From an uncultured Spirochaetaceae bacterium (GTDB lineage Bacteria > Spirochaetota > Spirochaetia > Treponematales > Treponemataceae), in assembly GCA_902783155.1 (NCBI GenBank), contig CACZPR010000095.1:1-56857 (forward strand): a stretch of DNA of 56,857 bases, read 5' to 3'. Below, in pieces: positions 41,520 to 49,124 of the stretch; position 1 is the stretch's first letter, and every line of letters starts with the position of its first letter. Under the pieces are notes generated by a model, which saw only the letters and a list, made by a program, of their open reading frames with translations, was not told where the DNA came from and ran no database searches. The position numbers and the translations under genes are program-made.

Positions 41520-42320
41520 TCACTTCCCATTCCTGACCACACGGAACGAGAGAGGCTCTGGGCCGACCAATCCTTCATACTCCACGGGAGCAAGCCATCT
41601 TCTCTGGTCAATTCGAATCACCCAGCCTTCACTGTTCACACCGCCGCGCGTAACCCTGCACATGATGTAGCCGCCATACTGTCCGCCGGAACTGAAAATA
41701 GATTCTCCATAGTCCGGGCCATGAGGGTCTTTTGCGTTTTTGCTTGCCTGATAGTATGAACTTGAATACCAGTCCCAGCACCATTCGGAATTTCCTTTTT
41801 GAAAATCCTTTACGCGCTTTTCTTTTCTAGCGGCATATTCCCATTCCGCTTCGGTCGGAAGTCTGTAGCCGTTCGCACTCCAGTCGCATGTGACATTCGG
41901 AAATTCGGTTCGGAAATACTGGGAATTTGTTATGGCATCCTTTGAGCCGTTTGATGCGTAACATGGGGTCAGCCCCTCCTCAACACTAAGACGGTTGCAA
42001 TAGATTAGAGCATCGTACCAGTTTACATTTGCAACGGCAGTCGTCGTCCACTGAGCACGTGGAACCCTTCTTCCGTAATACTTCTCCTCGTATCCGTCTG
42101 GATATCCTCCTATCTCGTTCATCCAGTCGTTGATTGTCACCTTGGTCTGGCTGATGTAGAAATCGCTGACCGTTACGTTATGGACCGGGGCATCTTCTTC
42201 CGACGAGTTTCCCATCTGGAACGTTCCGCCCTTAACATAGAGCATGGTATTCTGAGCGAAAGCAGAACCAAGCCCGAAGATAAAACCAAAGGCAATTACC
42301 AAAAATTTTGATTTTTTCAT
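41520..42320 (-). CDS. Secreted formylglycine-generating-enzyme-like (SUMF1-fold) protein
   Basis: The 266-residue protein starts with a signal peptide ending SAFAQ. The rest is an FGE-sulfatase (PF03781) domain: YVKGGTFQMGN, APVHNVTVSDFYISQTKVT, NVNWYDALIYCNRLS, YRLPTEAEWEYAAR, WCWDWYS, and the terminal LSFRVVRN. The reactive Cys pair of true formylglycine enzymes is not evident, so it is more likely a binding or structural variant, as is common in treponemes. A Shine-Dalgarno AAGGGGG precedes the ATG. The gene is divergent from the XRE regulator at 42538. Confidence 0.9.
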   Translation of the reverse strand: MKKSKFLVIAFGFIFGLGSAFAQNTMLYVKGGTFQMGNSSEEDAPVHNVTVSDFYISQTKVTINDWMNEIGGYPDGYEEKYYGRRVPRAQWTTTAVANVNWYDALIYCNRLSVEEGLTPCYASNGSKDAITNSQYFRTEFPNVTCDWSANGYRLPTEAEWEYAARKEKRVKDFQKGNSEWCWDWYSSSYYQASKNAKDPHGPDYGESIFSSGGQYGGYIMCRVTRGGVNSEGWVIRIDQRRWLAPVEYEGLVGPEPLSFRVVRNGK

Positions 42321-42449
42321 TTTTCCCCCTTGCGATAAATCAAACTTAATCCAATCCTACACCCGGTGCCGCGGATTTCGGTCGCATAATCGGCGACTTT
42401 TTAAATCCCCATAGCTCACGCTGTTTGTAGTTTCAGACTTAAAATTTAT

Positions 42450-42496
42450 CACTACAATTAACGTATAACACTTTATTCTATACGACAATCGTAGTG
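42450..42496. promoter_or_regulatory. Long imperfect palindrome, candidate operator
   Basis: CACTACAATT (42450-42459) pairs with AATCGTAGTG (42487-42496), and an inner ACGTATA/TATACG pair extends it. A further TATACG occurs at 42510. It lies between the divergent FGE-like and XRE genes and is a plausible site for that XRE protein. Confidence 0.45.
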
Positions 42497-42537
42497 TTGA
42501 CAAGTGATTTATACGTAAAATGAAGTATACAGAAAGC

Positions 42538-42846
42538 ATGGATTCAATTTTTAAACAGACCCTGCGCTCAGAAATGGATTTTCAGGATGTCAGAGTGAAG
42601 GAACTTGCCGCAAAGACAGGCATATCGCCACGTACACTGGAGGGGTATCTCAGCTCCCGAGGTTCCATGCCGCCGGCCGATGTTGCCGTAAAGATTGCGG
42701 ATGCGCTGAATGTGTCGGTGGAGTATCTTGTAAAAGGGAAAAAGACAGAGCGGAATCCGTCTGGAAATTTGCCTATGGACAAACGGAATCTGATTAAAGA
42801 ATTTGCAAAACTTCTGGAAAAATTTGATATAAAATCAATCAGCTAA
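42538..42846 (+). CDS. XRE-family transcriptional regulator
   Basis: The 102-residue protein has a helix-turn-helix at about residues 8-65: LRSEMDFQDVRVKELAAKTGISPRTLEGYLSSRG and PADVAVKIADALNVSVEYLV. A short basic and helical tail follows. Two starts are possible: ATG 42520 and ATG 42538. The latter is preferred because the domain begins soon after and a TATACA lies 6 nt upstream; no Shine-Dalgarno fits either. The TTGACA at 42497 would need a spacer of 23 and is not convincing. It is divergent from the FGE-like gene. Confidence 0.8.
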   Translation: MDSIFKQTLRSEMDFQDVRVKELAAKTGISPRTLEGYLSSRGSMPPADVAVKIADALNVSVEYLVKGKKTERNPSGNLPMDKRNLIKEFAKLLEKFDIKSIS

Positions 42847-42863
42847 AGTCCGTCCCAAACAAG

Positions 42864-42892
42864 TTTCATTTTTTCCTGAAATGTATTATAAT
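42864..42892 (+). promoter_or_regulatory. Leaderless-type promoter of the HD-GYP gene
   Basis: TTTCAT (42864-42869), 17-nt spacer, TATAAT (42887-42892), then 6 nt to the ATG at 42899. Confidence 0.55.
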
Positions 42893-42898
42893 TGGCGC

Positions 42899-44611
42899 AT
42901 GAATTTGCAGCCGGTTTACCTTATCGCAGTTTTTATTTCTCTTGGCACGCTGATAATCTTCTATGAAATCAATGCGAACAAAATCAACAAGAACTATCTG
43001 ATGATGTTCCTCACCACGCTGATTTCCAACTTTGGCTATGCCATGTCCGTCTATTCGGACACTCTGGAAGCTGCAATGTCCGGAAACCTTGTCTCATACA
43101 TAGGGAGCATTTTTACAATACTTTTCATGTTTGTGGTCGTGGTCGATATGTGCGGCAAAAGGTTTTTCCTTCCGCTGCGTTTTTTCCTTCTGGCCTACGC
43201 AATAGCAGTCAGCTTCATAATCGCTACGACAAAAGAGAGCAACCTGTTTTTTGTGATGCCGGAAATCATAAAGAAGCATGGACTAACGATGATAGTGTAC
43301 AAGGCCGGTCCCGCGATGATTTTCTACATCCTATACCTTGCGCTAATCAACATTGCATCCATGGCGGTCGTGGTCCATTCAATCTTCACAAAAAAGAAGG
43401 TCTCAAAGCGCCTACTGTTCACACTCCTTTTCATGCTGATTGTGGGGACGCTCACCTACATAATTCCGCTTTCGCTTGGTGTCGGAATCAACTTCATGCC
43501 GTACACATACATACTGATGGAAATCTTTTTCATCGCCTTTTCGCTCAGGGCCAACACCTACGATCTACAGATGAATCTGCTTAGCGTCTACAAGTCCCGC
43601 GGGGGATACGGATACATAGCGTTCGACAACAGGGACCGTTTTCTGGGCTGCGACGATTTTGCGTTAAAGCTGTTCCCCGAACTGGACAACGTTCCGATTG
43701 ACTTTCAGATTCCCGCCTCATGCGCCGGTGTAATACAGGGGCTTCACTACAGGGACAAAAACTGGAGCTGGAAAGACCACTGCAACCAGGACTTTAAAAT
43801 CACAAGCAACGAAAAATCCGCAATCTGCACCATCCACCAGATTTCGACAAAGGGAAAGCATCTCGGCTATCTACTTGAACTGAGGGACGACACGGAGCAG
43901 CAGAACTACATAAAGGGAATCAACCTGTACAACAAGGAACTGTCCAAGCTGATTGAAGAAAAGACCCAGCAGGTGATAGTCATGCAGGAGTCCATAATCA
44001 AGGGAATGGCCACGATGGTTGAAAGCCGCGACAACTCCACCGGCGGACACATCCTAAGGACAAGCGACTGCATCAGGATTTTTGCGAACGAGCTTATGAA
44101 GCACCCGGAGATTAAGGAATGTACCCCAGAGTTCTGCGGCAACGTGATAAAGGCGGCCCCGATGCACGACCTTGGAAAGATTGCAGTTGATGATTCCATT
44201 TTGCGGAAGCCCGGACGATTCACCGACGAGGAATACAGCAAGATGAAAAACCATGCCGCAAAGGGAGCCGTGATAGTCGCGAAGGTTCTGGACGAAATCC
44301 AGGACAGTGATTTTAAGGAGATAGCCATAAACGTGGCCCACTACCACCACGAAAAATGGGACGGAAGCGGATACCCCGAGCGTCTTAGGGGAACGGACAT
44401 TCCTCTTGAGGCAAGAATCATGGCACTTGCGGATGTCTTTGATGCGCTTGTGAGCAAGAGGTGCTACAAGGAGGCGAACTCCTTTGACGAGGCGTTTGAG
44501 ATAATCAGGAACGACCTGGGCCGACACTTTGACCCGGAGCTTGGAAAAATTTTCATCCAGTGCCGCCCACAGCTTGAGGCCTACTACACCGCATCCGTGC
44601 ACGAGCTTTAG
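42899..44611 (+). CDS. Membrane-bound HD-GYP cyclic-di-GMP phosphodiesterase
   Basis: The 570-residue protein has a seven-helix N-terminal sensor (about 1-225, like the 7TM region of some histidine kinases), a PAS-like segment (about 235-340), and an HD-GYP domain. HD-GYP signatures are complete: RDNSTGGHILRTSD, APMHDLGKIAVDD, HAAKGAVI, HYHHEKWDGSGYPERLRGTDI and ADVFDALVSKR. It should hydrolyse c-di-GMP in response to a membrane signal. An in-frame ATG at 42881 overlaps the -10; ATG 42899 is preferred because the -10 TATAAT ends 6 nt before it and no Shine-Dalgarno exists. It is a second c-di-GMP gene in the window after the EAL protein at 3812. Confidence 0.92.
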   Translation: MNLQPVYLIAVFISLGTLIIFYEINANKINKNYLMMFLTTLISNFGYAMSVYSDTLEAAMSGNLVSYIGSIFTILFMFVVVVDMCGKRFFLPLRFFLLAYAIAVSFIIATTKESNLFFVMPEIIKKHGLTMIVYKAGPAMIFYILYLALINIASMAVVVHSIFTKKKVSKRLLFTLLFMLIVGTLTYIIPLSLGVGINFMPYTYILMEIFFIAFSLRANTYDLQMNLLSVYKSRGGYGYIAFDNRDRFLGCDDFALKLFPELDNVPIDFQIPASCAGVIQGLHYRDKNWSWKDHCNQDFKITSNEKSAICTIHQISTKGKHLGYLLELRDDTEQQNYIKGINLYNKELSKLIEEKTQQVIVMQESIIKGMATMVESRDNSTGGHILRTSDCIRIFANELMKHPEIKECTPEFCGNVIKAAPMHDLGKIAVDDSILRKPGRFTDEEYSKMKNHAAKGAVIVAKVLDEIQDSDFKEIAINVAHYHHEKWDGSGYPERLRGTDIPLEARIMALADVFDALVSKRCYKEANSFDEAFEIIRNDLGRHFDPELGKIFIQCRPQLEAYYTASVHEL

Positions 44612-44642
44612 GAAAATGCTGAAATCTGAACTCTGAACGTCC

Positions 44643-44927
44643 TCACCCGAAGAGCGAGTCGAACGCTTTTTTTGCCGCCGCAACCTTGTCATCCATTCCC
44701 TGCATACTGTTTTTGGCCCAGACGCGCTTTACACGGAAACTGTCGCAGAAGTTTGCCCTCTCCTTGTCGCTTACCGGATCGCTGACGGTTTCCCGGCAGT
44801 CGTAATGGCTTCCCGGCGAATAGAACCCGCAGTTCCGGCAGCTGTGAAGGTCCTTTCCGCAGACTCCGCAGACAGAGGAGCGTCCTATGATTTCATCCTT
44901 GATTTCTGATCCACATTTCCAACACAT
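44643..44927 (-). CDS. Small zinc-ribbon protein
   Basis: The 94-residue protein begins MCWKCGSEIKDE, then CGVCGKDLHSCRNCGFYSPGSHYDCRET, giving two or three CxxC zinc-binding pairs. The C-terminal half is charged and helical. The function is unknown; such proteins occur in treponemes. Its promoter (TTGAAA-17-TAGAAT) ends exactly 6 nt before the ATG, and no Shine-Dalgarno is present, so it is probably leaderless. It is divergent from the pentapeptide-repeat gene, and the two promoters are interleaved. Confidence 0.82.
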   Translation of the reverse strand: MCWKCGSEIKDEIIGRSSVCGVCGKDLHSCRNCGFYSPGSHYDCRETVSDPVSDKERANFCDSFRVKRVWAKNSMQGMDDKVAAAKKAFDSLFG

Positions 44928-44933
44928 AAATGA

Positions 44934-44962
44934 ATTCTACCTATTTGACTAAATGTTTTCAA
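44934..44962 (-). promoter_or_regulatory. Leaderless-type promoter of the small zinc-ribbon gene
   Basis: Minus strand: TTGAAA (44962-44957), 17-nt spacer, TAGAAT (44939-44934), then TCATTT and the ATG at 44927. It overlaps the divergent promoter at 44945-44973. Confidence 0.7.
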
Positions 44963-44973
44963 TAGCGTAAAGT
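44945..44973 (+). promoter_or_regulatory. Leaderless-type promoter of the pentapeptide-repeat gene
   Basis: TTGACT (44945-44950), 17-nt spacer, TAAAGT (44968-44973), then 6 nt to the ATG at 44980. It overlaps the opposite promoter at 44934-44962. Confidence 0.65.
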
Positions 44974-44979
44974 TTATGT

Positions 44980-45654
44980 ATGTACCTTTTTAACCAATGC
45001 CAGTACCCGGGATGCAGGGCCTTCGCGGTCTCATCAATAACGGATGACGGAAAGATTTGCGAGTCGGACGGATTTTGCATGAAGCACTCCGCCAATCCGG
45101 AAAAACTGAACGACGACATAAAAAAATACATCATGGAGCACGACAAGATTGTTGGAATCAACGCGAGCAACATGGTCTTTGACAATCTGGATTTCGGTGA
45201 CAAAAAATTCTATGGATGCAATTTCCAGCGAACCACGTTCAGTTCAATCCACGGTGCAAGAATCAGGATGAGGATGTGCATGTTCGATTTTTCAACACTC
45301 TCGGAAATCTCGTTCACGGAAAGCAACATACAGTTCTCGTCATTCGCGGGAAGCAAAATGGTCCACGCAATTTTTACCGGAAGCGACCTGATTCAGAACA
45401 ACTTCAACGGAATCACCGCGTACCAGTCCAGCTTTGACGACAGCGACCTATACAACAGCAGATTCATAAAGGCGGTTCTAATCAACACGTCCATGATTAA
45501 CTGCAACCTGAAAAAAGTCATGTTCTACGAGTCGGCACGTGAGGGTGTGTCATTCAAGCTGTCCAACACAAGGGAGGCCCTGATTGACAGAAAAAAGAAA
45601 AAGAGGTCCGGTCTCTACAGTTTCGAGATTGACGACACGCCGGAGGATTTATGA
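44980..45654 (+). CDS. Pentapeptide-repeat protein with an N-terminal Cys segment
   Basis: The 224-residue protein starts MYLFNQCQYPGCRAFAV and continues ICESDGFCMKH, a small Cys cluster. Residues 65-190 form pentapeptide-like repeats (F..S.L, SDL., NFNG, SSFDDSDLYNSRF), which fold as a quadrilateral beta-helix. Such proteins can bind DNA gyrase or other partners; the role here is unknown. The gene appears leaderless. It overlaps the next gene by 4 bp (ATGA at 45651-45654), so translation is probably coupled. Confidence 0.85.
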   Translation: MYLFNQCQYPGCRAFAVSSITDDGKICESDGFCMKHSANPEKLNDDIKKYIMEHDKIVGINASNMVFDNLDFGDKKFYGCNFQRTTFSSIHGARIRMRMCMFDFSTLSEISFTESNIQFSSFAGSKMVHAIFTGSDLIQNNFNGITAYQSSFDDSDLYNSRFIKAVLINTSMINCNLKKVMFYESAREGVSFKLSNTREALIDRKKKKRSGLYSFEIDDTPEDL

Positions 45655-46244
45655 AAGTCTATTTCCATCTGTGCCTTGAGGAATTCACAAACTGCTACAT
45701 CATTGTGAACGACGATCCATCGGTCATGCAGGCAATAATAATCGACCCGGGAAAAATTTCCAACGAAATAATCTCGCAGATTGAAAACGACCACTACAAG
45801 CTGGCCGCCGTCCTTGTCACCCACAACCACACGCACCACGTCAAGGGACTGTCCACGCTCACAAAAATTTATTCACCGCAGATTTACACAGCGGACTACG
45901 AGATTGAGGGATGCCGCGCCAACTTGATTCGCGGAGACGGAAAGATTACAATCGCGGGGCTGGAAGTCGAATACTCATCGCTGCCCGGCCACTCCACCGA
46001 CAGCATGATTTTTAAAATCGGCAACCTGATTTTCACAGGGGACGCTCTTACGGCTGGAACAATTGGAGAAACCTCCGGGGCGTATTTCAAAAAAATGCTA
46101 TGCTCGAACATAGAGAAAAAAATTTTTTCACAGTGCGACGATTTTGTTCTCCTTCCCGGACATGGACCGCCATCAACAATAGCCGCAGAACGCTACTGCA
46201 ATCTGGACACGGTCAAGGACAAAAAGTTTATGTCCAACCACTGA
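45651..46244 (+). CDS. Metallo-beta-lactamase-fold hydrolase with a variant metal motif
   Basis: The 197-residue protein resembles the glyoxalase II-like branch of the metallo-beta-lactamase fold: IIIDPGKIS, LVTHNHTHHVKG, LPGHSTDSM, FTGDALTAG and LPGHGPPS. The signature THxHxDH reads THNHTHH, so the Asp ligand of the second metal site is His. The catalytic state is therefore uncertain. It overlaps the pentapeptide gene by 4 bp, so both come from the leaderless promoter at 44945. It is convergent with the metallopeptidase-like gene, only 2 bp away. Confidence 0.88.
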   Translation: MKVYFHLCLEEFTNCYIIVNDDPSVMQAIIIDPGKISNEIISQIENDHYKLAAVLVTHNHTHHVKGLSTLTKIYSPQIYTADYEIEGCRANLIRGDGKITIAGLEVEYSSLPGHSTDSMIFKIGNLIFTGDALTAGTIGETSGAYFKKMLCSNIEKKIFSQCDDFVLLPGHGPPSTIAAERYCNLDTVKDKKFMSNH

Positions 46245-46246
46245 GC

Positions 46247-48073
46247 CTAGGACTTTGAAACGAGATAGGTCCTGCCGCCCCAGTAGCCCCATCTTTTTGA
46301 GACATAGTTGCAAAGGGCTTCGGATGCCTTTCTGAAATCCTCGCAATCGTTTTTCCGAATGTACACGACCTGCTCCGGATATTTTTCACACAGCGTCGTC
46401 CAGTTGCTTATGTTCAGAAAATAGTCCTTCGTCCTTTCGGGGGACTTCTGCAGCATGTAGGCCATGAACTCGTTCCGCATAAGGTATTCGTTTTTTGTGT
46501 CGTAGCCAAGACTGTCGTATGTCTCAAAATATGCCTTAAGGAAATCGATTCCCTGTCGGTTGGTTTTTGCGTAAACAGAATCCGCGAAAGTCCTGAAATC
46601 GCCGTCGGTAAAATAGATTCCGTGCCATGCCTCGTGCGCCATAAGCTGATACCGCAGCTCCGTCCACGACTCCCTTGAAATCGATATTATTGCCCCCGTG
46701 CCCGGACCATATTTTCCATTTTTGTCCTGGACAATCACGCCGTTTTTCAGAAGGATTTTTCTCAAAAGGATTTCCTCATCGTTGAGCCTGAACTTCTGTT
46801 TTTCCGCCTCGGTAAAAAAACGCGCAATGTCGTCGGCCTTGTAGTCGTGTGCGTTGTAGCTTCTGTTTTCCTCAAAAAAATCGTTGCCAACAAATTTTCC
46901 CTTGTATTCCGGTTTCTCGACAAAAAACGAAAGCCGCCCCAAAAATTTTGTCTGGATGTCGTAGGATTTGAAATCGAACACAAGCACATCGGGGAACTGC
47001 TCCCACCTGAAAAGTTCGTAGTCCCTTCCGCGCCACGAGTCCCTTGGCCACTGGATTATAAGTCCGACATCGGTAAGAAGAGGCGTGTCAACAATTCCGT
47101 TTTCGGGGCAAAGTTCCGCTGGATTCGCACTCATAAAAACAGATTCCACGAGCGAAGCATTTTTCACAAAATCCATGGACGCAAATCTGTCTTCCGTTGC
47201 AGCAGCCTGAATTGTGTAAGAATTTTTTTCGGGTGAGCGCCGGACCACAAAATCCTCGCGCCCATATCTGAAAACAACTCTGTCCATTTCGCCGTCAACG
47301 GGAACCTCGTCCGAAGATTTCAGCGCAATCTCAATTTTTGGAAGAACCCCCGCCGCCGAATTTTCAGTTCCGAACGTTTTTTTTCCGCCATAAAAATCCA
47401 CCGAAAAACTTTCACAGTCAGCATGTCCGCCATTGGAAGAGAAAGCCCACACGGGAACATCGGTGGAAATGTCAAAGCCAATCCTCGCGTCCACAATCTG
47501 CACGCCGCCAATATGGAAAGCGTCCTCGCCAAAAACATAGAAGCCGGCAATGTCGTCATCCCGCGAAACGCAGATGGAAATTTTTGCTTCGGAAGATTTT
47601 GATTCTGAAAAATCAAAGTCAGCCTGGGGCATGGCATCTTCGGGAAAAACAATTCCGCCGCCTTTTAAATTCGAGTCACGGATGAACCCAAACTTCACGC
47701 TTCTGCATTTTGATTTTTTGTTTCCGTCATCAAAAACGGAAAGTTCAACTGCGGCACCCCCGTGGCTTTTTGTCTTTTGGCTCAATATTGATTTCTGCTC
47801 GGACGTAAAAAGATAAAAAAGTATGTCCTGATTTTTTGTGTCGCTTATGAAGCCGGAAACAGATTCGTGGTTCAGCGCGATAAGATTTTTTCCTTCGAGC
47901 GTAAGATTTGAAATCCCACGCATGAAAGTGTATCTTCTTTCCAAAGAACTGTCCGCGGATTTTTCCTGTGGATTTTTTTTAATGAACGAGAGCAAAACCA
48001 AAATCAAAAGCAGAATCAGGTTCGCAATACTGATTAGCGCGATTCTGTTCTTTTTTAAGTATTCGGTCCACAT
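46247..48073 (-). CDS. Membrane-anchored protein with an HExxH motif, putative metallopeptidase
   Basis: The 608-residue protein has one N-terminal membrane helix (about 12-30) and a long extracytoplasmic part. I do not recognise the family. Near the C-terminus MAHEAWHGIYF (HEAWH, residues 480-484) is a zinc-peptidase signature. Fifty-one residues later NEFMAYML (Glu535) could be the third ligand, as in gluzincins. The preceding 400 residues look beta-rich. GGGAGCC lies before the ATG. It may process envelope proteins or peptides, but the activity is only inferred. It is divergent from the gene at 48116. Confidence 0.72.
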   Translation of the reverse strand: MWTEYLKKNRIALISIANLILLLILVLLSFIKKNPQEKSADSSLERRYTFMRGISNLTLEGKNLIALNHESVSGFISDTKNQDILFYLFTSEQKSILSQKTKSHGGAAVELSVFDDGNKKSKCRSVKFGFIRDSNLKGGGIVFPEDAMPQADFDFSESKSSEAKISICVSRDDDIAGFYVFGEDAFHIGGVQIVDARIGFDISTDVPVWAFSSNGGHADCESFSVDFYGGKKTFGTENSAAGVLPKIEIALKSSDEVPVDGEMDRVVFRYGREDFVVRRSPEKNSYTIQAAATEDRFASMDFVKNASLVESVFMSANPAELCPENGIVDTPLLTDVGLIIQWPRDSWRGRDYELFRWEQFPDVLVFDFKSYDIQTKFLGRLSFFVEKPEYKGKFVGNDFFEENRSYNAHDYKADDIARFFTEAEKQKFRLNDEEILLRKILLKNGVIVQDKNGKYGPGTGAIISISRESWTELRYQLMAHEAWHGIYFTDGDFRTFADSVYAKTNRQGIDFLKAYFETYDSLGYDTKNEYLMRNEFMAYMLQKSPERTKDYFLNISNWTTLCEKYPEQVVYIRKNDCEDFRKASEALCNYVSKRWGYWGGRTYLVSKS

Positions 48074-48115
48074 GGCTCCCTACACTTTTTTTCATTTTTG
48101 CGTTACATTTTATCA

Positions 48116-48553
48116 ATGCAGACGCAAACTCTTATTCCACATCGGGATGCGGTTTTAAAGCTCTCCCGGTTTTCAAAAAAAATTATTTACTCATTCAACA
48201 AAGAAAATCATCCGGGAAATTTTGCATTCCCGATTTTTCCCCTGTGGTCGTTCGCCGATTTTTTTCCAGGCACCGTTACAAAGGCTGAAATTCTTTTTCC
48301 AAAATCCGACGGAAAGAATTTTTATTTTCCCCTTGAACTTTGGAACGGAGACCTAAAGCGCGAGTACAGAATCAATTTCGCCGCCATCCATTGTGGCACA
48401 GAAAATGCCATGCCAAATATGGACGACAGATTTTGCTCAGAATTTCCTTTGAGCGTCCCGTGCTACAAAACAGGACTCGCCGTTATTGAGAACAACAGCT
48501 GGAAAATCTTTGACGAAAAATGGTTCAAGATTGGAAAAAAACAGCACGAATAA
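48116..48553 (+). CDS. Protein of unknown function
   Basis: The 145-residue protein is not recognised. It contains HPGNFAFPIFPLWSFADFF and a short Cys-containing region (IHCGTENAMPNMDDRFCSEF), and has no signal peptide. ATG 48116 is preferred over an upstream in-frame start; a TACATT -10-like box ends 6 nt before it and no Shine-Dalgarno is present, but the -35 is poor. It lies just beyond the divergent metallopeptidase-like gene and is convergent with ilvN. Confidence 0.65.
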   Translation: MQTQTLIPHRDAVLKLSRFSKKIIYSFNKENHPGNFAFPIFPLWSFADFFPGTVTKAEILFPKSDGKNFYFPLELWNGDLKREYRINFAAIHCGTENAMPNMDDRFCSEFPLSVPCYKTGLAVIENNSWKIFDEKWFKIGKKQHE

Positions 48554-48560
48554 AATGTGC

Positions 48561-49052
48561 CTATTTCATCACCTTTTCGCCGCGGTCCATCGCAGTGAGG
48601 CCGGACTTCAAGAGTTCCAGAATTCCGTAAGGCTCCAGCAGACGGATGAGTGAAGAAATCTTGTCCTCACTTCCGGTGGCCTCCACAATCAGGGAGTTTT
48701 CGGCAACGTCAACTATGTGCGCGCGGAAAATATTGCATGTCTCGATTATGACCGCCCTTTTTTCGCCGGATGCCTTCACCTTGATGAGGGCCATCTCACG
48801 TTGTGTCGTTTCGGACGGAAGGCAGTGCTCGATTGAGATTACCTCGACAAGTTTTGAAAGCTGCTTTTCAATCTGCTCCAGAATATATTCATCGCCCTTC
48901 ACAACGATTGTCATGCGGGAGCGGTTTGAATCTGCGGTCTCGCACACTGTCAAAGAATCAATGTTATATCCACGGCGGCTGAAGAGTCCCGAAACGCGGC
49001 TCAAAACTCCGGCATGGTTTTCAACAAGTACCGAAAGAACATATTTTTCCAT
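48561..49052 (-). CDS. ilvN: Acetolactate synthase small (regulatory) subunit
   Basis: The 163-residue protein is the regulatory subunit of acetohydroxyacid synthase, which gives feedback control of branched-chain amino-acid synthesis. It has an N-terminal ACT domain (VLVENHAGVLSRVSGLFSRRGYNIDSLTV) and the C-terminal ALS_ss_C domain (LIKVKASGEKRAVIIETCNIFRAHIVDV). Length is standard. ATG 49052 has AGGAGA at good spacing. No catalytic ilvB lies next to it. It follows the DAHP-synthase-like/prephenate dehydratase fusion by 72 bp on the same strand and is probably the last gene of the thrA operon. Confidence 0.95.
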   Translation of the reverse strand: MEKYVLSVLVENHAGVLSRVSGLFSRRGYNIDSLTVCETADSNRSRMTIVVKGDEYILEQIEKQLSKLVEVISIEHCLPSETTQREMALIKVKASGEKRAVIIETCNIFRAHIVDVAENSLIVEATGSEDKISSLIRLLEPYGILELLKSGLTAMDRGEKVMK

Positions 49053-49124
49053 AGAATAAATCTCCTTCTGCAAAATTCAGTATATCAGTTTTCGGCAAAT
49101 CATAAAAGGCTTGCCGTTTTTTTC

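Noticed and set aside
27414-42846. Prophage or integrative element
   Set aside because: No integrase, phage structural gene, transposase or clear attachment repeat was found, and housekeeping genes (icd, murI) interrupt the accessory genes.
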